DNA of 64,000 nucleotides from AWTP1-13 sp963775835 (GTDB lineage Bacteria > Pseudomonadota > Alphaproteobacteria > Rhizobiales > Hyphomicrobiaceae). The translations under genes and the position numbers were made by a program. The stretch is from contig CAVZKV010000018.1 of NCBI GenBank assembly GCA_963775835.1, positions 1 to 64,000 of the forward strand, given 5' to 3'. Below are positions 16,933 through 26,554 of this stretch, one piece after another. Within the stretch, counting starts at the first letter, position 1. Every line of letters begins with the position of its first letter. The notes beneath the pieces were generated by a model. The model was given only the letters and a program-made list of their open reading frames with translations, did no database searches and was not told where the DNA came from.

Positions 16933-18087
16933 ATGCCTTTCGACAACCTCAGTGGGCCAAGCGATGATTACTTGGTGGATGGGTTGGTGGAGGAGATAAC
17001 CTCCGCCTTGTCGCGCGTGAGGGACTTTTGCGTGATTGCTCGCCAGTCGGCGTTCGCCTACAAGGGCCGGCTTGTCGATGCCCGCGAAGTCAACAAGGAT
17101 CTAGGTGCCAGCTATGTCGTCGAGGGCACCGTGCGGCGAGATGGCGATCGCCTTCGCATTTCCGTCAAGCTGGTAGACGCTGAGACGTGTAATCAGCTGT
17201 GGTCTGAGCGCTACGATGGCGTCGTCTCCAACATATTCGAGTTTCAGGATCATATCGCCGCGCAAGTCGCCGGCACAATGCAGCCAGCTGTTCGCCATCG
17301 GGAGTTGGACCTAGGTAGACGGAAGCCGCCGAACAACCTCGCCGCCTACGATTGCGTGCTCCGTGGGATCTCAATCCACGAGTCCGGCCATGCGACCGCG
17401 GAGGAAGCCAAGGAAGCCGTGGCCTGGTTTGACCGCGCCTTGGAGTTGGACCCGAACTATCCCCGCGCCCTTGCTTGGCGTGCTTGCGCCGCTGCCCACC
17501 TCTGGCCTCTACAGCCCACGCAGGAGCATCTCGATCGGAACATGCACTTGGTTTCGAGCGCCCTATCGATCGACCCAACCGATAGCGAGGCTCACCGCAT
17601 CAAGGGAGCCCTTCACACATTCCAACGGCAATTCGATCCCGCTGCCTATCACCTGAAACGCGCGCGCGAACTCAACCCGAACGACGCCCACCTGCTTGTC
17701 AAGGGCGGCCTCTACCTGAGTTACCTTGGCGAGCACGAGGAAGGGCTGAACGATATCGACCTGGCCGTGCAGCGAAATCCCCTGCATCCCGACTGGTATT
17801 GGCGGGAACGCGGGATCGTGCTGTTCGGGCTCGGCGCATATCGCGAAGCGCTGAATGCCTTGCAACGCTGCCAAGAGGATCGCGACCTAGATCACATCTA
17901 CCCGGCCGCATGCCTGGTAGCGCTCGGTGACGAACTGCCCGCGCGCGAGCGCGTCGAGCATCTTCGCCGTACGCGACCGGAGATCGATTTGCACTGGGTT
18001 AGGAGGGCGCTCCTCTATCGCTGCTACAAGAACGCCGCCGACCTTTCGCGTTTGACGGCCTTTCTTGAAACCGCGGGGCTGAGCTAA
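16933..18087 (+). CDS. TPR/adenylate-cyclase-like sensory half of the split CadC-type regulator
   Basis: 384 residues. Begins PFDNLSGPSDDYLVDGLVEEITSALSRVRDFCVIARQSAFAYKGR, the conserved block after the winged helix in CadC-TPR regulators, then ASYVVEGTVRRDGDRLRISVKLVDAETCNQLWSERYDG. TPR-like repeats follow from about 150 (AVAWFDRALELDPNYPRALAW; HLKRARELNPNDAHLLVKGG). It should bind a ligand or partner protein for the DNA-binding half at 16491-16907. Translation could restart at the ATG at 16933, but no good ribosome binding site is present. Confidence 0.8.
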   Translation: MPFDNLSGPSDDYLVDGLVEEITSALSRVRDFCVIARQSAFAYKGRLVDAREVNKDLGASYVVEGTVRRDGDRLRISVKLVDAETCNQLWSERYDGVVSNIFEFQDHIAAQVAGTMQPAVRHRELDLGRRKPPNNLAAYDCVLRGISIHESGHATAEEAKEAVAWFDRALELDPNYPRALAWRACAAAHLWPLQPTQEHLDRNMHLVSSALSIDPTDSEAHRIKGALHTFQRQFDPAAYHLKRARELNPNDAHLLVKGGLYLSYLGEHEEGLNDIDLAVQRNPLHPDWYWRERGIVLFGLGAYREALNALQRCQEDRDLDHIYPAACLVALGDELPARERVEHLRRTRPEIDLHWVRRALLYRCYKNAADLSRLTAFLETAGLS

Positions 18088-18254
18088 CGAAAAGCGCCTT
18101 GGTCGGCCACTGCTGAGCCACGCCTTCTTGGAAATGTCAGCTCCGGTCAGGATTCCCCGGTCGGGCAGGCACTTGTGCCCGAAGCCTACGCGAGATGAGC
18201 GAGGGTTCGCCGCGCATACATGAGCGTCCGCTGAAGACCGCCGACTTCTCTTAA

Positions 18255-18363
18255 TGTGGGTCAGGGACCGACGAAAAACCACGCTCGCCAGAAGCCTCGT
18301 CGAGCTTCCGTTTGGCCCCCAGCTCCGGACTAGCGCCCAGAGCACCGACCCCACTCAACCTTG
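18255..18363 (+). repeat. ~108-bp direct repeat, copy 2 (with 13542-13649)
   Basis: Same orientation as copy 1, ~90% identical, from TGTGGGTCAGGGACCGACG to CACTCAACCTTG. The pair encloses the block from the RNase Z-like gene to the CadC-like regulator. No gene is supported between 18088 and 18542. Confidence 0.85.
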
Positions 18364-18542
18364 GGTCACAATGAGGCATGCCGGTAGCAAGCTTTGCGAG
18401 TTTGAATTACACCAACGATCTGTCCCAGCGGGCTTGCGGCCGGAACTCATCTTGAGTGCCACGAGCAGACGAACGTTCTTGTACTGCTCCAATCGGATCG
18501 ACGAGGGGACGATCGGGTTTATATGTGAGCAGTGGAGGACGC

Positions 18543-19040
18543 ATGCTAGTCATATTCGGTGGCCTCCCGGGCGTGGGAAAAAGCACCTTAGCCCGGCAGC
18601 TGGCTGGGGAGTTAGGTGCAGTCTATCTGCGCATTGATACAATCGAACGCGCCATTGCTGCCGGCAATCAGGCCGTATCGATCGACGAGAAAGGTTATCA
18701 AGTTGCCTACGCCCTGGCTGAAGACAATCTTCGACTGGGCCATACCGTTATTGGAGACTTGGTCAACCCGCTGCAAATAACACGCACCGCCTGGCGGAGC
18801 GCCGCGGAGCGGGCTGCAGTAAGCGCCATGGAAATTGAGGTCGTCTGTTCGGACCGACTTGAACATCGTCGCCGCATCGAAACACGCGACGCCGATATGC
18901 CTGTCACCTGGGATGAGGTTGTGGCGCGCAACTACGAGCCCTGGATCGGCGATCGCATTTCGATCGACACGGCCGGGCAGGAAATTGCGCAAAGCTTTGC
19001 GACCCTGCTGCGGCTGGTGTCTGAGCGAATGCGTACCTGA
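18543..19040 (+). CDS. AAA/P-loop kinase-like protein
   Basis: 165 residues from the ATG at 18543 behind GGAGG. Walker A is GGLPGVGKST (residues 6-15). AYALAEDNLRLGHTVIGDLVNPLQITRTAWRSAA resembles the NMP-kinase-like 'zeta/ChvD' small-molecule kinase group, with Asp in IGDLVNP as a probable catalytic or Walker B residue. RLEHRRRIETRDAD is a lid-type Arg-rich segment. It probably phosphorylates a small metabolite; the substrate is unknown. Confidence 0.8.
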   Translation: MLVIFGGLPGVGKSTLARQLAGELGAVYLRIDTIERAIAAGNQAVSIDEKGYQVAYALAEDNLRLGHTVIGDLVNPLQITRTAWRSAAERAAVSAMEIEVVCSDRLEHRRRIETRDADMPVTWDEVVARNYEPWIGDRISIDTAGQEIAQSFATLLRLVSERMRT

Positions 19041-19280
19041 GGACGCCTCAGGGTCAATCCCTCGTGTGGACCATAAGGCGCAGGTCGATTTGCCTTAGAT
19101 CAAGCCTATGGCAGGGGAGCGCCAAGAGCAGGTGAGAATCCTTGATGCCTGCCCTCGCCAGATGAGTGGCGAGCGACATGTCGCTGCGAGTGTTGGATCT
19201 CGCATTTCGCGGGCACCGGAACTCGGTGCGCGAACTTTCGTTTTGAACGAGATGCAGGCCTCGCACTTCGACCTCACGTC

Positions 19281-19659
19281 ATGATGCACTCGGCGCTGCT
19301 TGCTGCCGTCCTTTCTGCAAAGGACCTGCCGCGCCTCACGAAATTCTACTCGGCCGTAACAGGTCTCCAGGTCTCCAAGTGCACACTTGCGAAAGGATTT
19401 GCCGTCCTAGGCAAAAGCCACCTCCGAATCCCCAAGCATATTGCAGAATTGATAAACATTGAGACGCCGCTAGTGCGCCGAGAAGACCGCCGATCAGCTC
19501 GTCTTCACGGTCGCTGATATCATCACTGTGCGAAAGGGTGCGGTTGAGCGGAACTGCCACGTTGGTCCCGATCGGCCATGAATTGAATTCCTAGGTCACA
19601 AAGCCTGCAACGGCCATCACCCAGAAGGTAACGTGTTTAAGCTCAGGTACGCGGGTTGA
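19281..19659 (+). pseudogene. VOC/glyoxalase-family protein, frameshifted
   Basis: Starts HSALLAAVLSAKDLPRLTKFYSAVTGLQV, the first beta-alpha unit of vicinal-oxygen-chelate proteins. The frame fails after VRRED; ADQLVFTVADIITVRKGAVERN continues in a second frame and FLGHKACNGHHPEGNVFKLRY in a third, ending at 19657-19659. At least two indels have broken it. An intact member (~130 residues) would bind a metal for dioxygenase or lyase chemistry, or for drug sequestration. Confidence 0.75.
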
Positions 19660-19751
19660 CTTCCGCTGCAGTCTGCTCCGGAACTGCAAATGCTGCCAAA
19701 TCGTTCCGGGGGCAATCGTGCTGAGAACGCAGGTACTCGAAGGACGCCCCG

Positions 19752-20405
19752 ATGCCCAACCCGTTGTCCGAAACGGTCATCGACCTCTATCATCGTCACG
19801 CGGCATATTGGGACGCGGCCCGGCGTGGCAGCGACTGGAACGACCGCGTCTGGCACCAAGCGTTCGTCAAGGAGCTGGCCGGCGGCAGCAGCGTTCTCGA
19901 CCTCGGCTGTGGCGGGGGCGAGCCTGTCGCGCGTTTCCTGGTCGACCACGGACTGCGCGTGACCGGAGTAGACTCCTCGCCGGCAATGATCACGTTGGCG
20001 CGTGACCGGCTGCCGGAGCAGGAATGGATCGTCGCCGACATGCGGCGGCTGGCACTCGACCGGCGCTTTGCCGGTATCCTCGCCTGGGATAGCTACTTCC
20101 ACCTGTCGCACGAGGCTCAGCGAGCGATGTTCGCCGTTTTCGACGCGCACGCCGGAGACAACGCCGTTTTGATGTTCAACAGCGGGCCCGAGCATGGCGA
20201 AGCCGCGAGTACGTTCACGTTCAAAGGGGAGCGACTTTATCATGCAAGCCTCGCACCGGCCGAGTACCGAGCTCTGCTCGACCAGATCGGCTTCGAGGTC
20301 TTTGCCATGTCGCGAACGACGCAGGGAGCGGCGGCAGGACGGTTTGGCTGTGCCGGCGCAAGCGGCGCCGCTGACCTCACTGTTTTCGGGGCGCACTCAC
20401 GGTAG
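19752..20405 (+). CDS. class I SAM-dependent methyltransferase
   Basis: 217 residues. LYHRHAAYWDAARR, motif I SSVLDLGCGGGEPVARFL, GVDSSPAMITLARDRLPEQEWIVADMRRLAL and the loop AWDSYFHLSHEAQRAMFAVF are typical of small methyltransferases that act on unknown acceptors. The usual C-terminal signature (GGRTVWL) appears in the +1 frame (SGGRTVWLCRRK, ending near 20370), so a late single-base indel has probably replaced the natural last ~20 residues. Otherwise it looks functional. Confidence 0.85.
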   Translation: MPNPLSETVIDLYHRHAAYWDAARRGSDWNDRVWHQAFVKELAGGSSVLDLGCGGGEPVARFLVDHGLRVTGVDSSPAMITLARDRLPEQEWIVADMRRLALDRRFAGILAWDSYFHLSHEAQRAMFAVFDAHAGDNAVLMFNSGPEHGEAASTFTFKGERLYHASLAPAEYRALLDQIGFEVFAMSRTTQGAAAGRFGCAGASGAADLTVFGAHSR

Positions 20406-20681
20406 CCGAAGCAATCGATGATCGTACTGCCGGGTAGGCTGTGGAAGGCGTCGGTATCCATATGACGGCTCCAGGAGGTAGCTGCAGAGGGCTTCGTTGT
20501 ATCGATAGAGCGCAGCGCGGTTCGCCCGGGTGTTCGGACCAGTCACGTTCTCCGCGATGTTTGACCGGCGTGGAGCACCAGCGTGGCGTGGCGTTCGACG
20601 CAGAGCCCCCTCGATTGCGGCCACCGTTTTCGCAGTGAGAAGACACGCGGGAGCGGCGCCGCTAGCACCTCTTTGCGGTTC

Positions 20682-20761
20682 CTAACGGGCTCGCCATGGC
20701 GGGCGACCAAGGTGCTGCGCCAGGAATTCGAAGAAGACTTTCACCTTGGGCAATCGTGGCC
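20682..20761 (-). pseudogene. possible LysR-family C-terminal remnant
   Basis: A short minus-strand frame ends LPKVKVFFEFLAQHLGRPPW, which is like the last helix of LysR-type regulators ('P.VRVF.DFL...L'). Nothing upstream extends it. The rest of 20406-20886 has no supported gene. Confidence 0.35.
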
Positions 20762-20886
20762 ATATTCAGGAATTCATTTCATGAGTGTTTTCATCGCCAA
20801 TTATCCGCTCGCCGTAAAGGGGTTAGATGGCTGGGCCGCGGGTACAAATCGCACCCAAGTCGCCGCATCGACCGATGAGCACGCAC

Positions 20887-21125
20887 ATGAAATGGCGCCC
20901 CGAACAGATAGTCGTGCCGCTGCTGGTCATACTTTCTGCGAGCAACGCCCTCGCACAGCCAGCCGCCGACATCGAGGCTGTCAAAGCAGCCCGCAAGGCC
21001 TTCTATGATGCGGTCGTGGTGATCGACGACGGGACAGCCATGGAAAAAGTGCGGGCGCACACGTGACTTACGTGGGTCCGCGCAACACATCGGTCATCGT
21101 TGGTTGGGACGCTGCGGCGCGGTGA
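20887..21125 (+). pseudogene. exported SnoaL/NTF2-like protein, 5' part, frameshifted
   Basis: The ATG at 20887 opens a signal peptide (IVVPLLVILSASNALAQ), then PAADIEAVKAARKAFYDAVVVIDDGTAMEKVRAHT, the start of NTF2-like proteins. The continuation VTYVGPRNTSVIVGWDA lies in a different frame and stops at 21123-21125, so the gene has a frameshift and has lost its ~60 C-terminal residues. Confidence 0.65.
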
Positions 21126-21372
21126 TCAGGCGATCAGCATCGAGGGCCGACCAGGCCCGGCACATTGAAACACTATATCATCGCCCCGCAAATTCGACCC
21201 AGGAACCCCCGGGCAGCATACGGCTCTCGCGTGCATCCGAAAAGGCATCTAGGCTCGCGACCGCACTTTCGCGAATTCGGCGGCACCGGCAGTTCGCGGC
21301 CTGCGAACTCCTCGCCAAGCGCGCGGCACCAGAGCCATCGCAGCCCGTTGGCAGGACCAAGGCGTCACTGCG

Positions 21373-22843
21373 TCATTCGACGCCGCCCTTCCTGCCGATG
21401 AGGTCCGCAAAATCCTTGCGGCCGAAAAACTCGGACCAACCCAGCGCCGTGGCCTGGTACTTGTCGTCGCGAATATTGGGATCGGCTCCGGCATCCAGCA
21501 GCACATGCGCGATTTCGAGCGCGCCGGTTTCTACCGTCATGTGGAGCGCCGTGTGATTGCAGTCCCACATGGACCGCTTGGCATTGAGCGCGACACCATG
21601 CGCAAGCAGCCAGCGAATCGCGGTCAGATTTCTTTTGTTGACCGCAAGGTGCAGGGCAATGGTGTCGGCACCATCAAAGCCGATGCGCGATGGATCAGCT
21701 CGCCAAAGTGCTTCGGCCTGGTCATAGTGGCCAGCGGCGATGGCCGTCAGGAAGTCGAGCTTCGCACCGACCGCCAAAAGGGCTGAGGTGATCGTCTCGT
21801 CGGCTTGCTCCTGGGATGCAGTCGTCAAGGCGGTAACACCGGTTGCATCGGTTGCATTCGGGTCGGCGCCGAGCTCCAGGAGAAGCTGAACCATCTGCAG
21901 CCGGTTTTTCGCCGCGGCATGATGCAGAGGCGTCCGCCGATGTTGGTTGCGGCTCATGCGTGCCGCCAGCAGCAACGGGTCCAGAGCTATCATGGCACGC
22001 AACTCATGGGGTCGATCGAGGGCGATCGCCGTCCACAGATTGAGCGTCGCCCCGTGGTCAAGCAGATAGGTCGCGACATCCTCCCGCACCTGCTTGAAGC
22101 AGGTGGCCCAACCTAGAACGCCGACCGCGTAATCATCACCTTTGCCGTCCAGGTCCGCGCCAGCTTCGACCAACAGCCTCAGCGTCTCGAGATCGCCGTG
22201 CGCTGCTGCGAAGTGGAGTGGCGCGGCATTGTCCGGGAATTCCCGGCAGTTGAGGTCGGCGCCGCGCTCGATCAGAAGATCCATGGCGGCATGCTGATTG
22301 CGCAGAGTGGCCAGGTGCAGCGCCGTGGCTTTCGCATAGCCGCGACCGCCAAGTGCATCGATTAGCTCGGGGTGAGCATCGAGGCAGGCGCCTAACGCCG
22401 ACACATCGCCGGCCTGCGCCGCGCTGATGATGTCTTGGATCGCCCTTACCTCTTGCTCCGGGCGGGCGCTGCGCCCCTTGCACATCGCGGGCGAGCAGCT
22501 CAATGGCCTCATGCCGCAGATCCTTGGCAATCTGGTGAACGGTACGGCCGTCGGCGTCAGGAGTCGCGGGATTAAAACCCAAGGCAAAAGCGCAGCGGAT
22601 GACTTCGACGTCGCCGGCGCGGGCTGCTGCGAAAATGCGATCGCGCTCGTGGGGAGCCGCATGAATCGCATCCAGATGTGCTTTCAGGGTACGCCAACTC
22701 TTGAAACCGTAGTCGTTGGCGACAACGCGCTGCGCCTCATGCAACTTGGCATCAGGCTTGGTCGCGCGCAGCTCGGCAAGCCGCTTCTTGGCAGCCTTTT
22801 TTAGCCAGTCAAAATTGGGATTCGCGGGGAGCGCCAGCGGCAT
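21373..22843 (-). pseudogene. ankyrin-repeat protein, single frameshift
   Basis: From the ATG at 22843 the first frame gives an N-terminal helical domain (WLKKAAKKRLAELRATKPDAKLHEAQRVVA, SWRTLKAHLDAIHA) and the start of repeats (DRIFAAARAGDVEVIRCAFALG). One extra C in CGCCCG[C]CCGGAG near 22465 shifts the frame. The second frame carries about seven ankyrin repeats (ATALHLATLRNQHAAMDLLIERGADL; RTPLHHAAAKNRLQMVQLLLELGADPN; HTALHMTVETGALEIAHVLLDAGADPN) and ends at 21373. Restored length is ~490 residues. Ankyrins bind proteins; the partner is unknown. The ribosome binding site lies inside a long hairpin (22850-22898). Confidence 0.85.
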
Positions 22844-22849
22844 CGGACA

Positions 22850-22898
22850 CCTTCTTTCTTTGCGCCCGGCGACCGCGGCTCTCGGGCAAGAAAGAAGG
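22850..22898 (-). promoter_or_regulatory. hairpin that buries the ribosome binding site of the ankyrin gene
   Basis: On the minus strand CCTTCTTTCTT (22898-22888) pairs perfectly with AAGAAAGAAGG (22860-22850), extended inward by GCCCG/CGGGC after a 3-base bulge, around a 14-base loop. The AAGAAGG arm is the Shine-Dalgarno sequence, 6 bases before the ATG at 22843. Translation should be repressed until the helix opens, as in an RNA thermometer or a protein- or ligand-controlled leader. Confidence 0.55.
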
Positions 22899-23650
22899 AG
22901 ATGTCAGCTCAATGCTGAAAGGTGGGTTGAACCCTTTACGCGGTCCGTGGGTCGCCTAGTCGACCTGCAGGGAACGCTAGTCTCGGCACAAGCATAAAGT
23001 CAAGCCCCGCCCAAAAGGAAGTCAGAAAATGCGCCGCCGGCACGCCGCCACACGGGACGCAGCATTCTGGCTGGATGCGCTTATTGGACGCGCGAATTCG
23101 AGATTCTTAAGAGACCATCTTTCCTGGTCTAACCACACATCGGTTCAACGAGCAGGCGGCCGATCGATGACTTAATTGATTGACGAGCGATCCTGTGCGA
23201 GCAAATTTAGGCTCGCCAAACGCTCGTTGCGCGGCAACAGCCTGCATACATCCACGTTGCGGCTCCTTGCCATAGCGCAAGGGGCTAACCGGCGAAATTG
23301 CGGGAGCACGCAAAACCGTAGCGCGGCTGTTGCAGTTTGCGCCTACGCTCATGGTGAACGGCTATGGAAGCCGGGCGCTTGCTGGCGGTTTGGTAACTGG
23401 AACGCTATGGGCGACGGCGCTGCGCATGGGGGAACTGCTGTGCCAACCAGCTCTCCTGCCAAGGTGACCGATTTCCCACATTTGATATTGTCCACAGCTC
23501 GTCCACAGAGGGATCGCCTCCATCCGGTTGACGGACGAGGCGCGTCAAAACAAATCATCACCTAGCGGCGATGGTGCCTTGCGTAGGAGACCACGACGAT
23601 CTTGCGGACGCCAGGTGCCGGCTTGAGGGAAGAACGGGCGGGGAACAGCG
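22899..23650. other. gap of ~750 bases without a supported gene
   Basis: Frames on both strands are short, Arg/Pro-rich and without family signatures. The promoter of the ankyrin gene should lie in its first ~100 bases, but no clear -35/-10 was recognised. Confidence 0.5.
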
Positions 23651-24121
23651 ATGAAGAGCAATGCATTCAATTTTCGCGAACATTTTGATCGGCAACTGTC
23701 CAATCTTGCGGAGCTCAAAAAACGCAATCCGCATCAGGCAACAACCAACGTTGTCGATATCAACGACAGGCTCCCACTGCACTTAGACATGGTGGTATCG
23801 GACTTCTTGGCCCAAGCCGTCGACGCCTCCCGGAAGGCCGGCGCGTCAGATCACCGGATTTTCAAGCGTATGGCGGAGGTCGCTGCAAGTGTCCTCGACG
23901 ACCCGATGCGGCCTCAGCCCTCACCTGACGGCCCCGAAGAAGCTCTACGCTTTTTCAAGATGCTTGCCCCTGCCTTCTTCGATCTTGGGCTGACGCCGGC
24001 ACACATGGCCGCAGTCCTTCGCTATTTTGCCGCCGCCATGGCGGGCGAAATCGAAGCCAAGGGCTTGATTGAAGAAGCGAAGGCTCTCGTTGTGGCCAAC
24101 CGAGCCGCCGAGCGGGCTTGA
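23651..24121 (+). CDS. conserved hypothetical protein
   Basis: 156 residues. The composition is consistent with a real soluble helical protein: NFREHFDRQLSNLAELKKRNPHQ, HLDMVVSDFLAQAVDASRKAGASDHRIFKRMAEVAASVL, ALRFFKMLAPAFFDLGLTPAHMAAVLRYFAAAMAGEIEAKGLIEEAKALV. No signal peptide or known domain is recognised. The ATG at 23651 has only a weak GGGGAA upstream. It stands alone. Confidence 0.65.
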   Translation: MKSNAFNFREHFDRQLSNLAELKKRNPHQATTNVVDINDRLPLHLDMVVSDFLAQAVDASRKAGASDHRIFKRMAEVAASVLDDPMRPQPSPDGPEEALRFFKMLAPAFFDLGLTPAHMAAVLRYFAAAMAGEIEAKGLIEEAKALVVANRAAERA

Positions 24122-24448
24122 CGAGGACGACTGGGGCAACGGCCGCCACTATCGCCACGAGCGCTTGCCGAACTCCTGGCCAATGCGCTCGTCGATGCTG
24201 GCCTACCCGCCGCTAACGAAGCAAATGGCCCCGCCGCGCACAGTATAGCGCCGCCGTTGCTTTTGCTTGGCCGCTGTCGCAGGCCTATCGCTGAACGTCT
24301 CCGGCTTGTCGACGCTGCGGCATTGTCGCCATCATCGAGCATCGCGCCGCGTGGCCGGCACCTAGAGTTTCAACCTTGGGAACTAAGGTGAAGACCGGAG
24401 TGCGTGCACAAGAACGTGCATGGTAGCCAAAAGCGCAAGGAGGGGCAG

Positions 24449-24595
24449 ATGAAAGCCTTCATCCCTACGCTTTTAACCGTATCAACGCTGATCTTGGTTC
24501 TCGCAGCGAGTGCCCAAAGCACAGATAGTGCGCAATTTGGTTCAAGCGCTTGGTGGCAGGAGATGGATCGCGACGGACGCGGCGGTAGGCCCTGA
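24449..24595 (+). CDS. 48-residue exported peptide with the WWQ-MDR tail
   Basis: The ATG at 24449 follows a strong AGGAGG with 6 bases of spacing; the longer frame from 24404 is unlikely. A signal peptide (FIPTLLTVSTLILVLAASAQ) leaves a mature peptide of about 27 residues ending QFGSSAWWQEMDRDGRGGRP. The FGS..WWQ.MDR..RGG motif is shared with the protein at 4117-4377. Too small for an enzyme; possibly a periplasmic or surface stress peptide. Confidence 0.7.
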   Translation: MKAFIPTLLTVSTLILVLAASAQSTDSAQFGSSAWWQEMDRDGRGGRP

Positions 24596-24855
24596 GTGTC
24601 GGGAAAAGACATTTACCCCACGAGCCTGAACCATGGCCAGATGCTGGCCCAGCTCGGTACAATGACCCTCGATGTCTTTACCCAAGATCCCGGAGCAGAT
24701 GCCAGCGCCCGCGGATTAGGCTGGCTTCAGCCATCTCGCCGCCCGCCCCCCTTTGGGCCGGCACGATCGCACTGCACCCGCGACAGCTCTGGCGTGCTGA
24801 GCCGTCTCGCTGCGCCTGTATGCGGCCTAGCGGTACGGGAACTAGCAAGCTCCGA

Positions 24856-25068
24856 TCAATTAGTTCCCTTTGGGGAACCTGGTGCTTCCGACGCACCCTT
24901 TTGGTTGTCAGGCAAGTTCGCGGTCGGCCCGGTGCGGACAGTCTCCGTGTTTGGCCACACCGTAAATGCCATTGTGGCCAAGAACAGTATGGCAATTGCG
25001 CCGACAATCGCGATGATTGGGCTGGTAACCTCGGTCCTTTGACCAACCGGAGTGCGGCGCCTCCACAT
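24856..25068 (-). CDS. small single-span membrane protein
   Basis: 70 residues. After a basic N-terminus, residues 16-37 (SPIIAIVGAIAILFLATMAFTVW) form one transmembrane helix with a Pro/Asn-rich tail outside. Base composition and the cytoplasmic positive charge fit a real protein, but no strong ribosome binding site is seen and the start is uncertain. Confidence 0.5.
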   Translation of the reverse strand: MWRRRTPVGQRTEVTSPIIAIVGAIAILFLATMAFTVWPNTETVRTGPTANLPDNQKGASEAPGSPKGTN

Positions 25069-26041
25069 CTTTTGGGCCTTTCAAAGCAAGTGCTTGGCAT
25101 AGCAACCGCGGCTCCGGCCGTTGGTTCCAAGCAATGAAGCCGGATTGAGACAACGGGCGGCGAGAGTCTCGTTTGGCAATCGCGATCCGAGCGACGTCGC
25201 CCGCAGCTTGGCGACGGCTCATTTGCAAAGACAACGGCCCTCAGTGGGAGGAGGGCGAGGAGCGGCGCACCATGGCTGCCAGCTCCCCGCACCGGTCTGC
25301 AGCCCCGCACCTGCAGACACCCCGTTCACCGAGGAACGATAGCGCTGCAACGCGTGGCGACGCGGCTTTTTGCGCCGCACCACAGCCGACGAACGCTCTG
25401 CCTTTTGGGAGAAGGCTTACGTCGCCAGGCTTACCTCAGCCCTGCGGCTTCACTTTGGGACTCGGGGGTCGGCAGTGCGAGCGCCTCGCCAATCATAAAG
25501 CCGACCCCGGGGTCGGCCACGAGCGCCCCAGGAAGCTCGCCCGGCTCAGCTCAGGAGTCAGATCCTATCCGTCGGGAACCTGAGATATTGAACGTGCCCG
25601 GATCATTGTGCTCGCTCATTTTCGGGAATTGCCGCGTCCGCCTTTTTGATCGGCAAGGCTTCGACGAAGGCCACCCCATACCGCGCTCGAACGGCATGCG
25701 CTGGTGGGTGTCCACCACCGCTGCGGACGTCAGCTGCAGTGCTGAGACGATCAAAAACCGGATACCTAGCTGCCGGCTGGCGTCGAGAAGCGAGGCAGGT
25801 TGGACCGCGAACGCAACTGGATCACGCAATAGGGATTTGCCGGCGTTCGCCAAGCCGTTGTAGGTTCTTAAATGCACGAGTGTGCGACCGTGGCGACAGT
25901 CGTCGGCTCACATCTTGTCGATCTGGCCAATATGCTTAACGCCGCCCCGGTTGGTGCTGACCCCCGGTCGTCAGCGGACATGTGAGCAGGCGACAAATCG
26001 ACTGATGTTGGACACCCATTCGAACAATGAGGCAGGGACAC
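25069..26041. other. gap of ~970 bases without a supported gene
   Basis: Minus-strand frames near 25550-25880 have some coding character (GIRFLIVSALQLTSAAVVD; and in another frame YGVAFVEALPIKKADAAIPENERAQ ending near 25595), which could be a decayed gene. No family or start can be supported. Confidence 0.35.
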
Positions 26042-26299
26042 ATGCGCGCCGCGATGATGTCATTGGCCCTCCTCGCTGGGCTTATCGTTCCCCTGGACGA
26101 GGCTGCGGGGCAGACCAGCTGTGAAAGTAAATGCAAAGGCAATAGCGCCTGTTTGAACCGATGTGGAACCGGGGTAAAGCGTTCACCCCAGGCAAAACAC
26201 AGTCAAGCCGCGCCTAAGGCCGCCGTTTCTCCCTCGGGCGGCCAGACTGGTTGGCGGGAGCGCGCCTTCACGACCGAAGGAGGCGCCGGAGGCTATTGA
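26042..26299 (+). CDS. small exported protein with a twin CX3C motif
   Basis: 85 residues from the ATG at 26042 (AGGCAGGGA upstream). A signal peptide covers about 1-24 (MMSLALLAGLIVPLDEAAGQ). The mature N-terminus is TSCESKCKGNSACLNRCG: two CX3C units separated by five residues, able to form two disulfides in a helical hairpin. The tail is basic and low in complexity. Function is unknown; it may bind metal or act as a structural peptide in the periplasm. Confidence 0.65.
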   Translation: MRAAMMSLALLAGLIVPLDEAAGQTSCESKCKGNSACLNRCGTGVKRSPQAKHSQAAPKAAVSPSGGQTGWRERAFTTEGGAGGY

Positions 26300-26554
26300 T
26301 GCCCCAGCCCCGTGACGCCCGCGGCGGCTGCCCGGCCTGAACCAGGTAAGCGCCCTGCTTGCGCTTGCCGCGCGGGGAGCCGCCGCACATCGCGAGGCCA
26401 CCTCGCGACACTCCGACCGGCCGGCGCGACCAAGCATCCTCCCGCGCGCGCAACCACATGATGCGGCCTAATGCTGGCGTATGCGGCCTGATGTTGCAGC
26501 ACAGGGTAGAGGAGGCAGCGGTAGCCGCCGGCGGTGTGCCCCGCAGTTGTCAAC

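Noticed and set aside
19617..20396. Minus-strand frame of 259 codons
   Set aside because: Antisense to the SAM methyltransferase at 19752-20405, which has motif I and conserved loops.
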